Positions 33,081-43,269 of a DNA stretch of 64,000 bases are shown here, piece by piece. The DNA lies in assembly GCF_016916835.1 (NCBI RefSeq), contig NZ_JAFFIX010000002.1, positions 62,001-126,000 of the forward strand, in the 5' to 3' direction. This DNA is from Actinacidiphila bryophytorum (GTDB taxonomy: Bacteria; Actinomycetota; Actinomycetes; Streptomycetales; Streptomycetaceae). The first letter of the stretch is position 1. Each line of letters begins with the position of its first letter. The position numbers were made by a program, and so were the translations under genes. The notes under the pieces were generated by a model. That model made no database searches and was not told where the DNA came from. It saw only the letters and a program-made list of their open reading frames with translations.

Positions 33081-34019
33081 TCAGCGGGGCGGGCGGACGG
33101 CTTCCGCGGCCTGCGGTGCCGTCCAGCTGGCCAGGAGCTTGAGCCGGTCCTCCGAGGGGGTGCCGGGCTCGGCCGCGTAGACGACCAGCTCGTCGGCCGT
33201 CCGCTGCGGCAGCGGGAGGTCCAGGGAGCGGAAGGCCAACTCCAGCCGGCCGACCTCCGGATGGTCGATCCGCTTGACGCCTTCGTGGTGGATCCGGACG
33301 TCGTGGCTGGCCCACATGGTGCGGAAGTCCGGGCTGAGCGTGGAGAGTTCGCCGACGAGTCCACGTAGGTCCCGGTCGTGCGGCGCACGTCCGGCTTCGG
33401 CGCGGAGCACCGCGACCGTGGCCCTCGCGCCTTCCTCCCAGTCGGCGAAGAAGTCCCGGGAGCCGCGGTCGAGGAAGAAGTACCGGGGGAAGTTGGCGCA
33501 CCCGCGCCCGGCCGTGGTGACGCTGCCGAACATCGGTGAATACAGCGCCCTGCACAGCGCGTTGCTCGCCACGATGTCCAGCCGCCCGCTGCGTACGAAG
33601 GCGGGCGCCATCGTCATCGCGTCCAGCGTCCACCGGACGGAAGCCGGGACCGCGACGTCCTTGCGGCGGTGCGGCTCGCGGCGGTGCGGCTCGCGGCGGG
33701 CGGGCCGGGCCGCCCTGGCCAGGTCGAGCAGGTAGGTGCGCTCGTCCTCACTGAGCAGCAGCGCCCGGGCGACCGCCTCCAGCACGCTCTCGGACACCCC
33801 GCTGATGTGGCCCTTCTCCAGCCGCGTGTACCACTCGGTGCTCACCCCGGCGAGGACCGCGACCTCCTCGCGCCGCAGCCCGGGAACCCGCCGCCGCCGT
33901 CCGGCGGGCAGCCCGACACGCTCCGGTGCGACCTTGGCCCGCCGGCTGACGAGGAAGTCACGGATGTCCGAGCGGTTGTCCGAGCGGTTGTCCGAGCGGT
34001 TCTCCGGCGGGGGTTCCAT
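33081..34019 (-). CDS. XRE-family regulator with MmyB-like ligand domain
   Basis: A 312-residue regulator. The N-terminal helix-turn-helix reads VPGLRREEVAVLAGVSTEWYTRLEKGHISGVS (~55-86), and the C-terminal MmyB-like domain contains VASNALCRALYSPMF and RDFFADWEEGARATVAVLR. The first residues contain a threefold NRSD repeat, and REPHR is duplicated near residue 125; both come from short DNA tandem repeats. ATG 34019 is preferred, with a longer in-frame start at 34082. It is divergent from an SDR gene, a common pairing in which the regulator controls the dehydrogenase (inference). Confidence 0.85.
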   Translation of the reverse strand: MEPPPENRSDNRSDNRSDIRDFLVSRRAKVAPERVGLPAGRRRRVPGLRREEVAVLAGVSTEWYTRLEKGHISGVSESVLEAVARALLLSEDERTYLLDLARAARPARREPHRREPHRRKDVAVPASVRWTLDAMTMAPAFVRSGRLDIVASNALCRALYSPMFGSVTTAGRGCANFPRYFFLDRGSRDFFADWEEGARATVAVLRAEAGRAPHDRDLRGLVGELSTLSPDFRTMWASHDVRIHHEGVKRIDHPEVGRLELAFRSLDLPLPQRTADELVVYAAEPGTPSEDRLKLLASWTAPQAAEAVRPPR

Positions 34020-34160
34020 TCCTCCACGGTACCCAGGGCCGGGGCGGGTGAGAGGGGTCGCGTTTATACCCCCCATAAACACGAGCTTGTCCGCTTTGGG
34101 GGCCGCCGGTTTCGTGGTGGCAGCACCTGGTTTCCCCCTTCACATCCCAGGAGGATGACG

Positions 34161-34853
34161 ATGACGGCCAAGACCGTACTGATCACCGGAGCGACCAGCG
34201 GGATCGGCGCCCGCACCGCGCGCCTGCTCCTCGACCGCGGCCACCGCGTGGCGGTCACCGGCCGCGACGAGAGCAGGCTGAGGGCGTTCGTCGACGAGTC
34301 CGGCCACCCCGACCGGCTGCTGGGCCTGGTCGCGGACGCGGCCGACTGGCAGGCCACCGAGTCCGCCGTGACCCGCACGGTGGAGCACTTCGGCGCCCTC
34401 GACGCGGCGGTGGCCAACGCCGGTTTCATGTCCGGCGACTCCATCGGCGCCGGCGACCCGGCCCGGTGGGCGCCCATGGTCCTGACCAACGTCCTCGGCC
34501 CCGCCCTGCTGGCCCACGCCGCCGTCCCCCACCTGGAGGCCACCGCCGGTCGCCTGATCCTGATCGGCAGCGTCGCGGGCCTGAAGAACTCCCCCGCCAA
34601 CCTCTACTCGGCCACCAAGTGGGCCACCACGGGCCTCGCCGAGAACCTGCGCCTGTACGCCACCACCCGCGGCATCGGCGTCACCCTCGTCAACCCGGGC
34701 ATGACCGCCACCCCCTTCTGGCACGACACCCCGGTCCCCTCTTTCGCCCTCCCCCCCGAGCCCATAGCCGAGGCCATCTCCTTCGCCCTGACCCAGCCCC
34801 CGGGCGTCGACCTGAACACCCTGACCATCCGCCCCCTCGGCCAGCCCGCCTGA
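34161..34853 (+). CDS. SDR-family oxidoreductase
   Basis: A 230-residue classical SDR: TGATSGIG (~9-16), NAG (~87), catalytic LIGSVAG serine and YSATKWA (YxxxK, ~148). The C-terminal region TATPFW replaces the longer substrate loop of larger SDRs. ATG 34161 is chosen because GGAGG lies 6 bases upstream; ATG 34155 would abut that site. Divergent from the MmyB-like regulator. Confidence 0.87.
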   Translation: MTAKTVLITGATSGIGARTARLLLDRGHRVAVTGRDESRLRAFVDESGHPDRLLGLVADAADWQATESAVTRTVEHFGALDAAVANAGFMSGDSIGAGDPARWAPMVLTNVLGPALLAHAAVPHLEATAGRLILIGSVAGLKNSPANLYSATKWATTGLAENLRLYATTRGIGVTLVNPGMTATPFWHDTPVPSFALPPEPIAEAISFALTQPPGVDLNTLTIRPLGQPA

Positions 34854-34891
34854 CCACGCCGGCGGGCTGCCGGAGCGTACTGGTCAGAGCC

Positions 34892-35172
34892 TCATCTCGG
34901 GTTCCGGCCGGGGCGCCGTTGGGCCACGAGCGCGGCGATGTCGTCGTCGAGCCGGCCGGAGCTGTAGGCGACAGGTCGCGGTGGAGGTGCTCGAGGAGGT
35001 GGTGGGGCGCCTCGTCGCCCCAGGAGCGGAGGCGCTCGGCGAGCGGGCAGAACTCGCCGGAGGGGTCGCGGGTCTCGGTGACCCCGTCGGTGTACAGCAC
35101 GAACTGGTCTCCGGGGCGGACGCGCGTCAACGAGCCCGCCTCGGCCATACGCCCGTAGCGGGCCACGGGCAC
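34892..35172 (-). pseudogene. PP2C/SpoIIE-type phosphatase fragment with frameshift
   Basis: The reading frame shows the PP2C C-terminal motif VRPGDQFVLYTDGVTETRDPSGEF and continues to HLHRDL. The expected ending (AYSSGRLDDDIAALVAQRR) is then in another frame, ending at a TGA at 34892-34894. Together they give the last ~90 residues of an RsbU/SpoIIE-type serine phosphatase; everything upstream is absent. A decayed remnant. Confidence 0.7.
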
Positions 35173-35188
35173 TTTCGCCTGTCAGCGG

Positions 35189-35656
35189 CTACACCCGCTC
35201 CTGGTGCACCCTGATCCCGGCGGGCTTCAGCGTGCGGATCCTCGCCCAGCCCTCCCGCCCGCTCATCGCCTCGGCCCACTCGTCGAGATCGCCCCCGCCA
35301 CCGTGGAAGAACCACGAGTCGAAGCTCCCCAGGGCCAGCAGTGCGGGTGCGGCTCCGAACCGAAGCTCGCAGTGGACCTGCAGGAAGTGGTCGTGGTCGC
35401 CCTGCCTGTCGGCGATCTCGAACTGCCGGGTGAGGTCCACCATGAACACCGCAGGACCGTCGAACGCGTAGGTCCCGTACTGGAACAGCAGACCGTCGGC
35501 GTCAGGTGTGTCCGTAAGGTCGAAGCGCAGCCAGGCGAAGCGGAGGAAAGCACGCCAGGCGCCCTCGGCGTCAAGGCCACCGAGCGCCTGCCGCCCGGTC
35601 TCCAGTTCAGCCTGAAGCAGCTCCACGGCCTGGCCCGTCGACGGCCTCCCCGCCAC
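35189..35656 (-). CDS. conserved-looking hypothetical protein
   Basis: A 155-residue acidic, soluble protein with no signal peptide or membrane segment. It is rich in aromatic residues (FLRFAWLRFDLTDTPDADGLLFQYGTYAFD, split here by description only at ~44-73) and has a GSFDSWFFHGGGGDLDEW stretch. GTG 35656 has GGGGAG 7 bases upstream and is preferred to GTG 35680. Family not recognised; immunity or SMI1-like proteins have similar size and composition, but this is only a suggestion. Confidence 0.5.
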   Translation of the reverse strand: MAGRPSTGQAVELLQAELETGRQALGGLDAEGAWRAFLRFAWLRFDLTDTPDADGLLFQYGTYAFDGPAVFMVDLTRQFEIADRQGDHDHFLQVHCELRFGAAPALLALGSFDSWFFHGGGGDLDEWAEAMSGREGWARIRTLKPAGIRVHQERV

Positions 35657-35747
35657 TCGCCATCTCCCCGCACTCGGCACCTGGGCTCAGCGTAGCCAGC
35701 CCGCGAGAGCCCCCGGCCACGGCGCCGGGTATACCTGGACTTAGCGC

Positions 35748-35759
35748 GTTAACGCTAAC
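35748..35759. promoter_or_regulatory. LacI-type operator-like site, distal copy
   Basis: GTTAACGCTAAC, one base from the palindrome at 35945-35956 and overlapping a second palindrome GCGTTAACGC. It is ~330 bp upstream of the arabinofuranosidase gene and may cooperate with the proximal site. Confidence 0.45.
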
Positions 35760-35944
35760 ATTTCAGCAGGCCAGGCGACCCGCCCTCGGCTCGGAAGATG
35801 GGATGTCCGGCCCGGGACGTACCGCCGTACGCCGACAGCCGCTGTCCGAATCCGGGTTCACGCCTCTTGACAGGTCTGCGACACGGAGAGGACCGTCTCT
35901 CCGAAACCCGTGGGCAATCCCACGGCGCAATAGCCCCATGCGAT

Positions 35945-35956
35945 GTTAGCGCTAAC
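35945..35956. promoter_or_regulatory. LacI-type operator, perfect palindrome GTTAGCGCTAAC
   Basis: A perfect 12-bp palindrome of the kind bound by LacI-family sugar repressors, 120 bp before the arabinofuranosidase start. The regulator is not encoded nearby in the window. Confidence 0.6.
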
Positions 35957-35959
35957 TAA

Positions 35960-37555
<1,596 letters not shown>

Positions 37556-38163
37556 CACAGCAACAGCAGTTGCGGTCCGCGGCAGGAGATGCCTGGGAGG
37601 GGGGTGGGGGCGCTCCCGCCTGTCCCAGGACGCCCTGAACCGGATCGGGGACTGGGACCAGGACTGAGACCACCGGCAGCAAGTCCGCACGCGCTCGGCG
37701 CCGACGCCGGATCCGCTGAACGAGAAAACCCAGCTCAGACACTGTCCGGGCTGGGCTTCGGCGGAACCGCCTTCGGGATTCGAACCCGGGACCTACGCAT
37801 TACGAGACCGTGAGTCTTCGTGTTGTGTGGTGCCCGGTCGTGCTGTCTGGTGCTGTTCTGCCTGATCAGAGCACGTGCGGCTTGTTGGCCTGTGGTGCCT
37901 CGTGTTACGTCGCCCAAAGGCGTCCGGCCACCGGCTGGCCACCGAAGACGCCAAGGGCCTCGTTCATCGGGATTGTCGTCCTCCGACAAGGAACGCTCAT
38001 GCCGGTGCCTGTAGGTCGCTCAGCCTGTGGCGTGCTGGGTTCAGATCATGAGGTGGCGGCGGATCTGCTGGCAGAGGTCGGCTGTCGCTCGAGTCAAACG
38101 CGCGCGCTCCCGTCCGCTCACCCGTTGCCCACACGTTCCGGCATCAGCGCACCCGACCCAGAA
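37556..38163. other. gene-free stretch containing the left end of the genomic island
   Basis: No convincing gene was found across ~600 bp. The interval contains the 40-bp tRNA-Thr fragment (37767-37806) and, to its right, sequence with poor codon structure. Open frames here include tRNA antisense frames and unrecognised short frames without ribosome sites. Confidence 0.5.
37767..37806 (-). repeat. att-like 40-bp direct repeat: 3' half of tRNA-Thr (distal island end)
   Basis: Matches 39 of 40 bases of the intact tRNA-Thr gene at 45421-45460 (single mismatch in the T-stem), covering part of the acceptor stem, the T-arm and the anticodon loop. The rest of the tRNA is absent. This is what is expected of the displaced tRNA 3' end left by site-specific integration. 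Confidence 0.8.
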
Positions 38164-38185
38164 TAACATTTCATTTGTTATAATC
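38164..38185 (+). promoter_or_regulatory. toxin-antitoxin promoter/operator: TATAAT overlapping an ATAACA/TGTTAT palindrome
   Basis: ATAACA (38164-38169) and TGTTAT (38177-38182) form an inverted repeat that overlaps a perfect -10 box TATAAT (38180-38185). The antitoxin ATG is at 38191, so transcription would begin at or beside the A of the ATG, giving a leaderless message. The overlap fits autorepression by the RHH antitoxin. Confidence 0.6.
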
Positions 38186-38190
38186 CATCC

Positions 38191-38463
38191 ATGGCCACAC
38201 CCCCAGCTCCCGGCGAAGGCCCCACCCGGCCGGTATCCGTTTCTTTGCACGAAGGCACCATCGCGGCGCTCAAGGAGCGCACGGGCAGTCGAGGCATGTC
38301 TGCATACGTCGAACACCTCATCCAGCGGCAGCTGGAGCGGGACCGGCTGCGCGAGTTGATCGAGGACGCAGAGAGCAAGCATGGGCCGGTCGACCCGGCA
38401 GCAGTCGAGACCAAACGATCAGTCCTCCGCGGTACCGCCGGCGATTCAGCAGACGCCGCATGA
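38191..38463 (+). CDS. ribbon-helix-helix antitoxin
   Basis: A 90-residue protein. The N-terminal PTRPVSVSLHEGTIAALKERTG reads as the RHH beta strand and first helix, SRGMSAYVEHLIQRQLERDRL as the second helix; the C-terminal ~40 residues are acidic and flexible, the toxin-neutralising region in such proteins. Overlaps the PIN toxin start (ATGA). It should repress its own promoter through the palindrome immediately upstream (family behaviour). Confidence 0.8.
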   Translation: MATPPAPGEGPTRPVSVSLHEGTIAALKERTGSRGMSAYVEHLIQRQLERDRLRELIEDAESKHGPVDPAAVETKRSVLRGTAGDSADAA

Positions 38464-38852
38464 GCGGGACGCTCGTCCTGGACTGCGAAGGGCTGTCCAA
38501 GCTCGTACAGGCCACGCCCGAACTCACCGAGTGGCTGGTAGCAGCCGAATCGGAGGACATCCGCGTCGTCACCAGTTCCGTCACGCTCGTGGAGGCTCGC
38601 GACCCCCGAACCAAACAGGCTCGCTTCGACTATGCCATCTCACGTGTGAACGTCATTCCGCCCACGGAAGCGATCGCACGTCACGCCAGCAAACTCCTCG
38701 CGGCAGCCGGACTGCACGGCCACAAATACGCCATCGACGCGATCGTGGCAGCCACCGCCCTGGCTGCGCCTTCCCCCGCCACCATCTTGACGTCGGACCC
38801 CGAGGATCTCCTCCTGCTCTGCGGACCAGGTATTCGGATCATCAAGATCTGA
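38460..38852 (+). CDS. PIN-domain toxin ribonuclease (VapC-like)
   Basis: A 130-residue PIN-domain protein. The metal-binding acidic residues are in place: LDCEG (Asp 8), TLVEAR (Glu 45), YAIDAIVAA (Asp 93) and LTSDPEDL (Asp 113). VapC-type toxins cleave specific RNAs such as initiator tRNA (family knowledge; target not predictable here). It overlaps the antitoxin by 4 bp and lies inside the tRNA-Thr island, where it may stabilise the element. Confidence 0.82.
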   Translation: MSGTLVLDCEGLSKLVQATPELTEWLVAAESEDIRVVTSSVTLVEARDPRTKQARFDYAISRVNVIPPTEAIARHASKLLAAAGLHGHKYAIDAIVAATALAAPSPATILTSDPEDLLLLCGPGIRIIKI

Positions 38853-39189
38853 GCCGAGCTCGTACCTGCGGCAGCTACGCAGCACCGCTCTCCCCTCCCC
38901 CGCCCACCGGGGCGGCGTACCGACCGACGCGAGGCCACCGCGTGCGACGCAACCGAGCTCGCCCGCAATCCTGGCCGCCCGCGCCCGAACCCGACGGTGC
39001 CGCCGGGACCAGGCCAGGCACGGGCCCCACATCATCGAGGCACGGGAAGAGCCGCACGACGCGGCTGCACGCCCGCCGCCCCGCTCCTGACCGCCTTGCG
39101 CGACCGCCCCGGAACCACCGGGCCCTGGAGCTGACATGGCTGACATGATCGTGCCCGGCCCCGTCACGCGCGACATTCGATCTTCGAGA

Positions 39190-39685
39190 ACGTGCGATTC
39201 CGGCTGTTCGAGCGCCTGGAGGACTTGACCGACGCCGAGTACCACTGGGCGCCGGTCAGCGACCGCATCAGCGTCCGCCCCGGCGACGACGGTGTCTTCT
39301 GCGTCGCCACGCCGTTTCCGGAATCGAGTCCGGAGGCATCGGACCCCCTCACGACGATCGCCTGGCGCATCTGGCACATCGGCAGCCTCTGCCTGCGCGG
39401 TTATGTGATCCACTTCTTCGAGGACTTTCCCGAGCTCGGCGACCGCCACGAGTGGCCGGGCACCGCGAAAAGGGGCGTCTAGGCGCTGGCCGAGGACTGG
39501 GAGCACTTCATCTCCCGTATCGCAGCCCTCGGCGACAAGCGCCTCCTGGCGCCGATAGGCATGGGCACGGGCGGTTGCCGATGAGACCTATCTGAAGCTC
39601 GCGCTTGCACGCGCTGAAAGAGGTCACACATCACGGCGGCGAGATCGGCCTGCTGCGCGACCTGTACCTGCGCGAAGGCGTCTGA
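39190..39685 (+). pseudogene. decayed DinB-family protein
   Basis: The first part (RFRLFERLEDLTDAEYHWAPVSD ... TTIAWRIWHIGSLCLRGY) is a clear DinB-like four-helix domain, but a TAG at 39480-39482 interrupts it. In-frame sequence continues beyond (ALAEDWEHFISRIAALGDKR), stops again, and the expected ending (LHALKEVTHHGGEIGLLRDLY) is in a different frame. No credible start codon or ribosome site exists. Non-functional remnant in the island. Confidence 0.72.
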
Positions 39686-39924
39686 TTTCGGCGGTGGGCG
39701 ACCTTGTCCGGCGGCCGGGGTGCGGATGGCCAGATCGTCGATCCGGTGGCGCTCATCGAGATCGATGACGTCGTGGGTCACCGGGTGCCCGGACATGCGG
39801 GATCGCGGCTGTCGCCAGGGCCGCGGGGGTCTCCACGGGGTGCGTCAGTCGGGGCCCGGCCGAGTTGGACCACGATGCCGAGTCCGATGACCGGGTACGT
39901 CGGCGAGGTGTGGGGTGTCCCGCG

Positions 39925-40140
39925 CTGGCGGCGAAGGACCCGGGACTCCGGGCTGCACTGTTGGCGTTGGTCGAGGACAGCACGCAAGGTGACCCGAGCC
40001 GTTGACTTGGACCACGAAGTCGCTGCGGCGTCTGGCCACCGAGCTCGCCGCCCAGGGCCGTACGCCGGGCTCGGAGAGCGGCCTGGAGAAACGGGCCGGT
40101 GGCAACACCGGAACCGCGCTTCAGGCCGACTCAACCGGGT
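39925..40140 (+). pseudogene. fragment of an ISAzo13-type transposase
   Basis: Frame-hopping homology: LAAKDPGLRAALLALVEDSTQGDP, then after a frameshift PLTWTTKSLRRLATELAAQG, then a segment resembling QHPDRDAQFRYIN in a third frame. This order is typical of ISAzo13-family transposases. Only ~70 residues survive, with no terminal inverted repeats seen. It overlaps the 3' end of the CMD-like gene on the other strand. Confidence 0.55.
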
Positions 40141-40498
40141 TGGAGGAAGTGTTCTCGGCGAAGACGGACAAGGCGACCTGGTATGTCTCGAAGGCGCGGG
40201 CCGCTCCTGCGTAGGCGGCGAGGTGGATGAAGAGGTCGACGATCTCGTCCCGGGTGACGCCGTTGTTGAGCGCGATGCGCAGCTGTCCGCGCAGCGGTTC
40301 GAACGCGCCCAGCGTCGCGGCGATGGCGACGGAGACCAGGGATCGGTCGTGCGTCGACAGTGCGGTACGGGTCCATGAGTCCCCGAACGTGTGCACCGTC
40401 GCGACCTTGCGGAAGTCGGCTCCGGAGGCCGGTTCGCCGGGGCGGCGGGACGGTTGTTCGTCGCACCAGGCTGATTTCCACGCTCGCACTGTGTGCAA
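40121..40498 (-). CDS. carboxymuconolactone-decarboxylase-like protein, possibly 5'-altered
   Basis: The last ~95 residues match the CMD family: FGDSWTRTALSTHDRSLVSVAIAATLG, then LRIALNNGVTRDEIVDLFIHLAAYAGAARAFETYQVA, with the family's helical core. The CxxxxxxH redox pair of AhpD-type members is absent, as in gamma-carboxymuconolactone decarboxylases. The first ~30 residues do not fit the family, and only a weak TTG/GTG start exists, so the 5' end may be replaced. It is downstream of aldehyde dehydrogenase on the same strand. Confidence 0.6.
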   Translation of the reverse strand: MHTVRAWKSAWCDEQPSRRPGEPASGADFRKVATVHTFGDSWTRTALSTHDRSLVSVAIAATLGAFEPLRGQLRIALNNGVTRDEIVDLFIHLAAYAGAARAFETYQVALSVFAENTSSNPVESA

Positions 40499-40678
40499 TC
40501 GGTCTGCTCGGTCGGGTGAACCGTCCGGGCTACCGGGCGTGGATCGAATGTCCCGTCCGGACTGCGACGGCGGGGCTCCCCCGTGGTCTGCGAGCGGGGC
40601 CCCTGGGTGGGGGGCGGATCGGGGAGCAATGCGGGACGGGCCCTTCGTTCTCCGGTAGTCCGTCCCGCTGGGGTGTGA

Positions 40679-42130
40679 CTACCGGGGGCGGGTGATCGAC
40701 TTGTGCTCGACGTAGCCGGTCAGACCGACCTTGCCGTACTCACGGCCGAGGCCGCTGGCCTTGTAGCCGCCGAAGGGGCCGTCGAAGCTGATCGGCGATC
40801 CGTTCAGCGTGACGGTGCCGGTGCGCAGCCGTCGGGCGGTGGCCAGGGCGCGGTCGGGATCAGAGGTCCAGATACCGCCGGACAGGCCGTACTCGGAGTC
40901 GTTGGCGATGCGGACGGCGTCGTCATCGTCGTCGTAGGCGATGACGACCAGAACCGGGCCGAAGATCTCCTCCTGCGCGATGCGCATGCTGTTGTCGATG
41001 TCGGCGAACACGGTGGGGGTGACGTAGTTGCCCTTCTCCAGGCCTTCGGGGACGTGCGGGCCGCCGGTCACCAGGCGGGCGCCGTCCTCGATACCGATGT
41101 TGATGTAGTCGATGACGCGCTGCTGCTGGTCGCGGCGGATCATCGGGCCGATGAAGGTGTCGGGGGCGGAGGGGTCGCCGACCTTCAGTGACTCGACCAT
41201 CTCCTTCACCGCGGCCACGACCTCCTCGTAACGGCTGCGGGGGGCCAGGATGCGGGTCTGCAGGATGCACGCCTCGCCGTTGTTGCCCAGGGAGCCGAAC
41301 CGCAGACCTTGCATAGCGGCCGTAAGGTCCGCGTCGTCCAGGATGAGTGCGGCGGACTTGCCGCCCAGCTCCAGGCCCACCCGTTTCAGCTGCTCGCCGG
41401 CGATGGAGGCGATACGGCGGCCGGCCCGCGTCGAACCGGTGAAGGAGATCTTGTCCACCCCGGCGTGCGAGACGAGGTACTCGCTGGTCTGACGGTCTGC
41501 CGGAAGGACGCTGAGCACGCCCTCGGGCAGGCCTGCCTCGTTCCAGAGGTCGGCCAGCAGGGCCATGCTCAGCGAGTTCTCCGGGGAGACCTTCAGCACG
41601 ACGGTGTTACCGGCCAGCAGGGCCGGGACCAGCTTGGCGGTGGCAGCGGAGAACGGCGAGTTCCAGGGTATGACCGCGGCGACCACACCGATCGCCTCAC
41701 GGCGCACGATGGTGTCGAAGGCCACCGACGGGTCGGACGGCGCGACGACCTCTTCCCAGCCGAACTCCTCGGCCGCTTTGAGGTAGGCGTTGACCTGGCG
41801 GGTCAGGAAGGGCTGGCCGACCTTGGTGAACCAGCCGGCGGAACCGTTCTCCGCGGAGATCGCCGCGGCAATCTCGTCGGCGCGGGCGGTACGCAGCGCG
41901 TCGTAACGACGCACGACCTCCTGACGTTCTGCCGGCGTGGTGTGCGGCCACGGACCGTGGTCGAAGGCGCCGCGGGCCGCGGCGACGGCCTTGTCCACGT
42001 CTGCCGGCGCGGCCTGCGCCACGCGGCCGAGCACCGACTGGTCGTGCGGGGAGAGGATGTCGAGCGTCAGCTCCGGAGCGCTGGGAGCAACCCAGGAACC
42101 ACCGATGTACAGATTGTCGCGCACAGTCAT
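40679..42130 (-). CDS. NAD(P)-dependent aldehyde dehydrogenase
   Basis: A 483-residue ALDH. NAD-binding region IPWNSPFSAATAKLVPALLAGNTVVLK (~150-176), FTGSTRAGRRI, catalytic Glu in LELGGKSA (~254) and catalytic Cys in NNGEACILQTR (~288), then EIFGPVLVVI. All residues needed are present. ATG 42130 is preferred, with GAAGGA about 10 bases upstream. It sits with two SDR genes and a CMD-like gene in the tRNA-Thr island, a group that looks like a small catabolic or detoxification module (inference). Confidence 0.88.
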   Translation of the reverse strand: MTVRDNLYIGGSWVAPSAPELTLDILSPHDQSVLGRVAQAAPADVDKAVAAARGAFDHGPWPHTTPAERQEVVRRYDALRTARADEIAAAISAENGSAGWFTKVGQPFLTRQVNAYLKAAEEFGWEEVVAPSDPSVAFDTIVRREAIGVVAAVIPWNSPFSAATAKLVPALLAGNTVVLKVSPENSLSMALLADLWNEAGLPEGVLSVLPADRQTSEYLVSHAGVDKISFTGSTRAGRRIASIAGEQLKRVGLELGGKSAALILDDADLTAAMQGLRFGSLGNNGEACILQTRILAPRSRYEEVVAAVKEMVESLKVGDPSAPDTFIGPMIRRDQQQRVIDYINIGIEDGARLVTGGPHVPEGLEKGNYVTPTVFADIDNSMRIAQEEIFGPVLVVIAYDDDDDAVRIANDSEYGLSGGIWTSDPDRALATARRLRTGTVTLNGSPISFDGPFGGYKASGLGREYGKVGLTGYVEHKSITRPR

Positions 42131-42384
42131 GTCTGTCATTCCTTCAAGTGCGGTGGCGGATAAGGAAGGGGGAGGGAGATGTGGGGTGCGCATCGCCGGT
42201 GCGCACCCCGATCGGTGCTGCGCCGGCAGACGAGCTGCGGGTGCGGCCGGGGACTTACGTTGCCGCCAGCCGTGGCCGCACGCTCTGGGGCGTGCGCCCA
42301 GCAGCGCAGAAGTTCGTTGTGGTGATGTCGCCGGCAGTCGGGCAGGAGCACGGCCCGGGCGGCCGGCACGCGGATCGCTCCCGG

Positions 42385-43269
42385 TCAGCCCTTTTCGGGT
42401 GGGCGGACCATCTTGGCGACCGCGGAGTCGGCGAAATCGCCGGCTCCGTCGCGGTCGGTGGACACGCTGAGCTCATGCCACTGTGCGTCCTCCGCAGCAC
42501 GTGCCCGGGCGATCTGCGGGGCGAGCCAGGCCGCGTCGGAGCCCAGAAGAAGCCGCGTCGGCGGGGCCGGCTCCTCGGTGAGGCGCAGGATCACTGCGGC
42601 CATCTTGGCCGGGTCACCACGCTGCACGTCGGGGTTGTTGTTGTAGGTGCGGGCGAAGGCGCCGACCGTTTCCTCGTACTCGTCGTGGATGTCCGGCACC
42701 GGCATCGGGGCGACCGCCCAGGGGGTGTGGATGCCGCCCGGCTCCACCAGCGTGACGCGGATCCCGATGGGGCCGACCTCACGCGCGAGGATCTCGGTGA
42801 ACCCACCCAGCGCCCACTTCGACGACTGGTAGGCCCCCAGACCGGGCTGGTTGCGCCGGCCTCCGATGGTGGAGAGGTTGATGATGCTGCCCGAACGACG
42901 CGGGCGCATCACCGGAAGCACGGCGCGGACCGTGTTGACCGCGCCGAAGAAGTTGACGTTCACATCGCGGTGGAACTCGTCCTCGGGCATGTCCTCGATC
43001 GAGCCGACACCTCGGACGCCGGCGCTGTTCACGAGCACGTCGACGGCTCCGAACTCGGCGACCGCGTGGGCGACCGCGTCACGCGCGGAGGCCGGGTCGG
43101 TCACGTCCAGTGCCCGTACACGCAGCCGGTCACGGTGCTCGTGGGGGACGGGCACCGTGTCGGGTGCCAGGTCGGTCGCGACGACGTTGTGGCCGGCGGC
43201 GAGCGCCGCCGCGACGACACGGCCGCCCAGGCCCCCGGCGGCCCCGGCTATCAGAAAGGTCTTGGTCAC
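42385..43269 (-). CDS. SDR-family oxidoreductase (island copy 1)
   Basis: A 294-residue SDR: AGAAGGLGGRV cofactor motif (~8-18), NSAG (~81), INLSTIGG serine and YQSSKWA (YxxxK, ~147). The C-terminal half is longer than in classical SDRs and ends with LLLGSDAAWLA, shared with the neighbouring SDR. The two are paralogues by layout (shared VEPGGI, DEYEETVG/PDYEETVG and LLLGSDA motifs). GTG 43269 has GGGG about 9 bases upstream. Likely co-transcribed with the aldehyde dehydrogenase. Confidence 0.86.
   Translation of the reverse strand: MTKTFLIAGAAGGLGGRVVAAALAAGHNVVATDLAPDTVPVPHEHRDRLRVRALDVTDPASARDAVAHAVAEFGAVDVLVNSAGVRGVGSIEDMPEDEFHRDVNVNFFGAVNTVRAVLPVMRPRRSGSIINLSTIGGRRNQPGLGAYQSSKWALGGFTEILAREVGPIGIRVTLVEPGGIHTPWAVAPMPVPDIHDEYEETVGAFARTYNNNPDVQRGDPAKMAAVILRLTEEPAPPTRLLLGSDAAWLAPQIARARAAEDAQWHELSVSTDRDGAGDFADSAVAKMVRPPEKG

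Noticed and set aside
37767..37806. Second tRNA gene
   Set aside because: Only the 3' half of tRNA-Thr is present; the D-arm and the 5' acceptor strand are absent, so it is an integration scar.
37810..38166. 118-codon plus-strand open frame right of the att-like repeat
   Set aside because: No ribosome site, poor codon structure and no recognisable domain.
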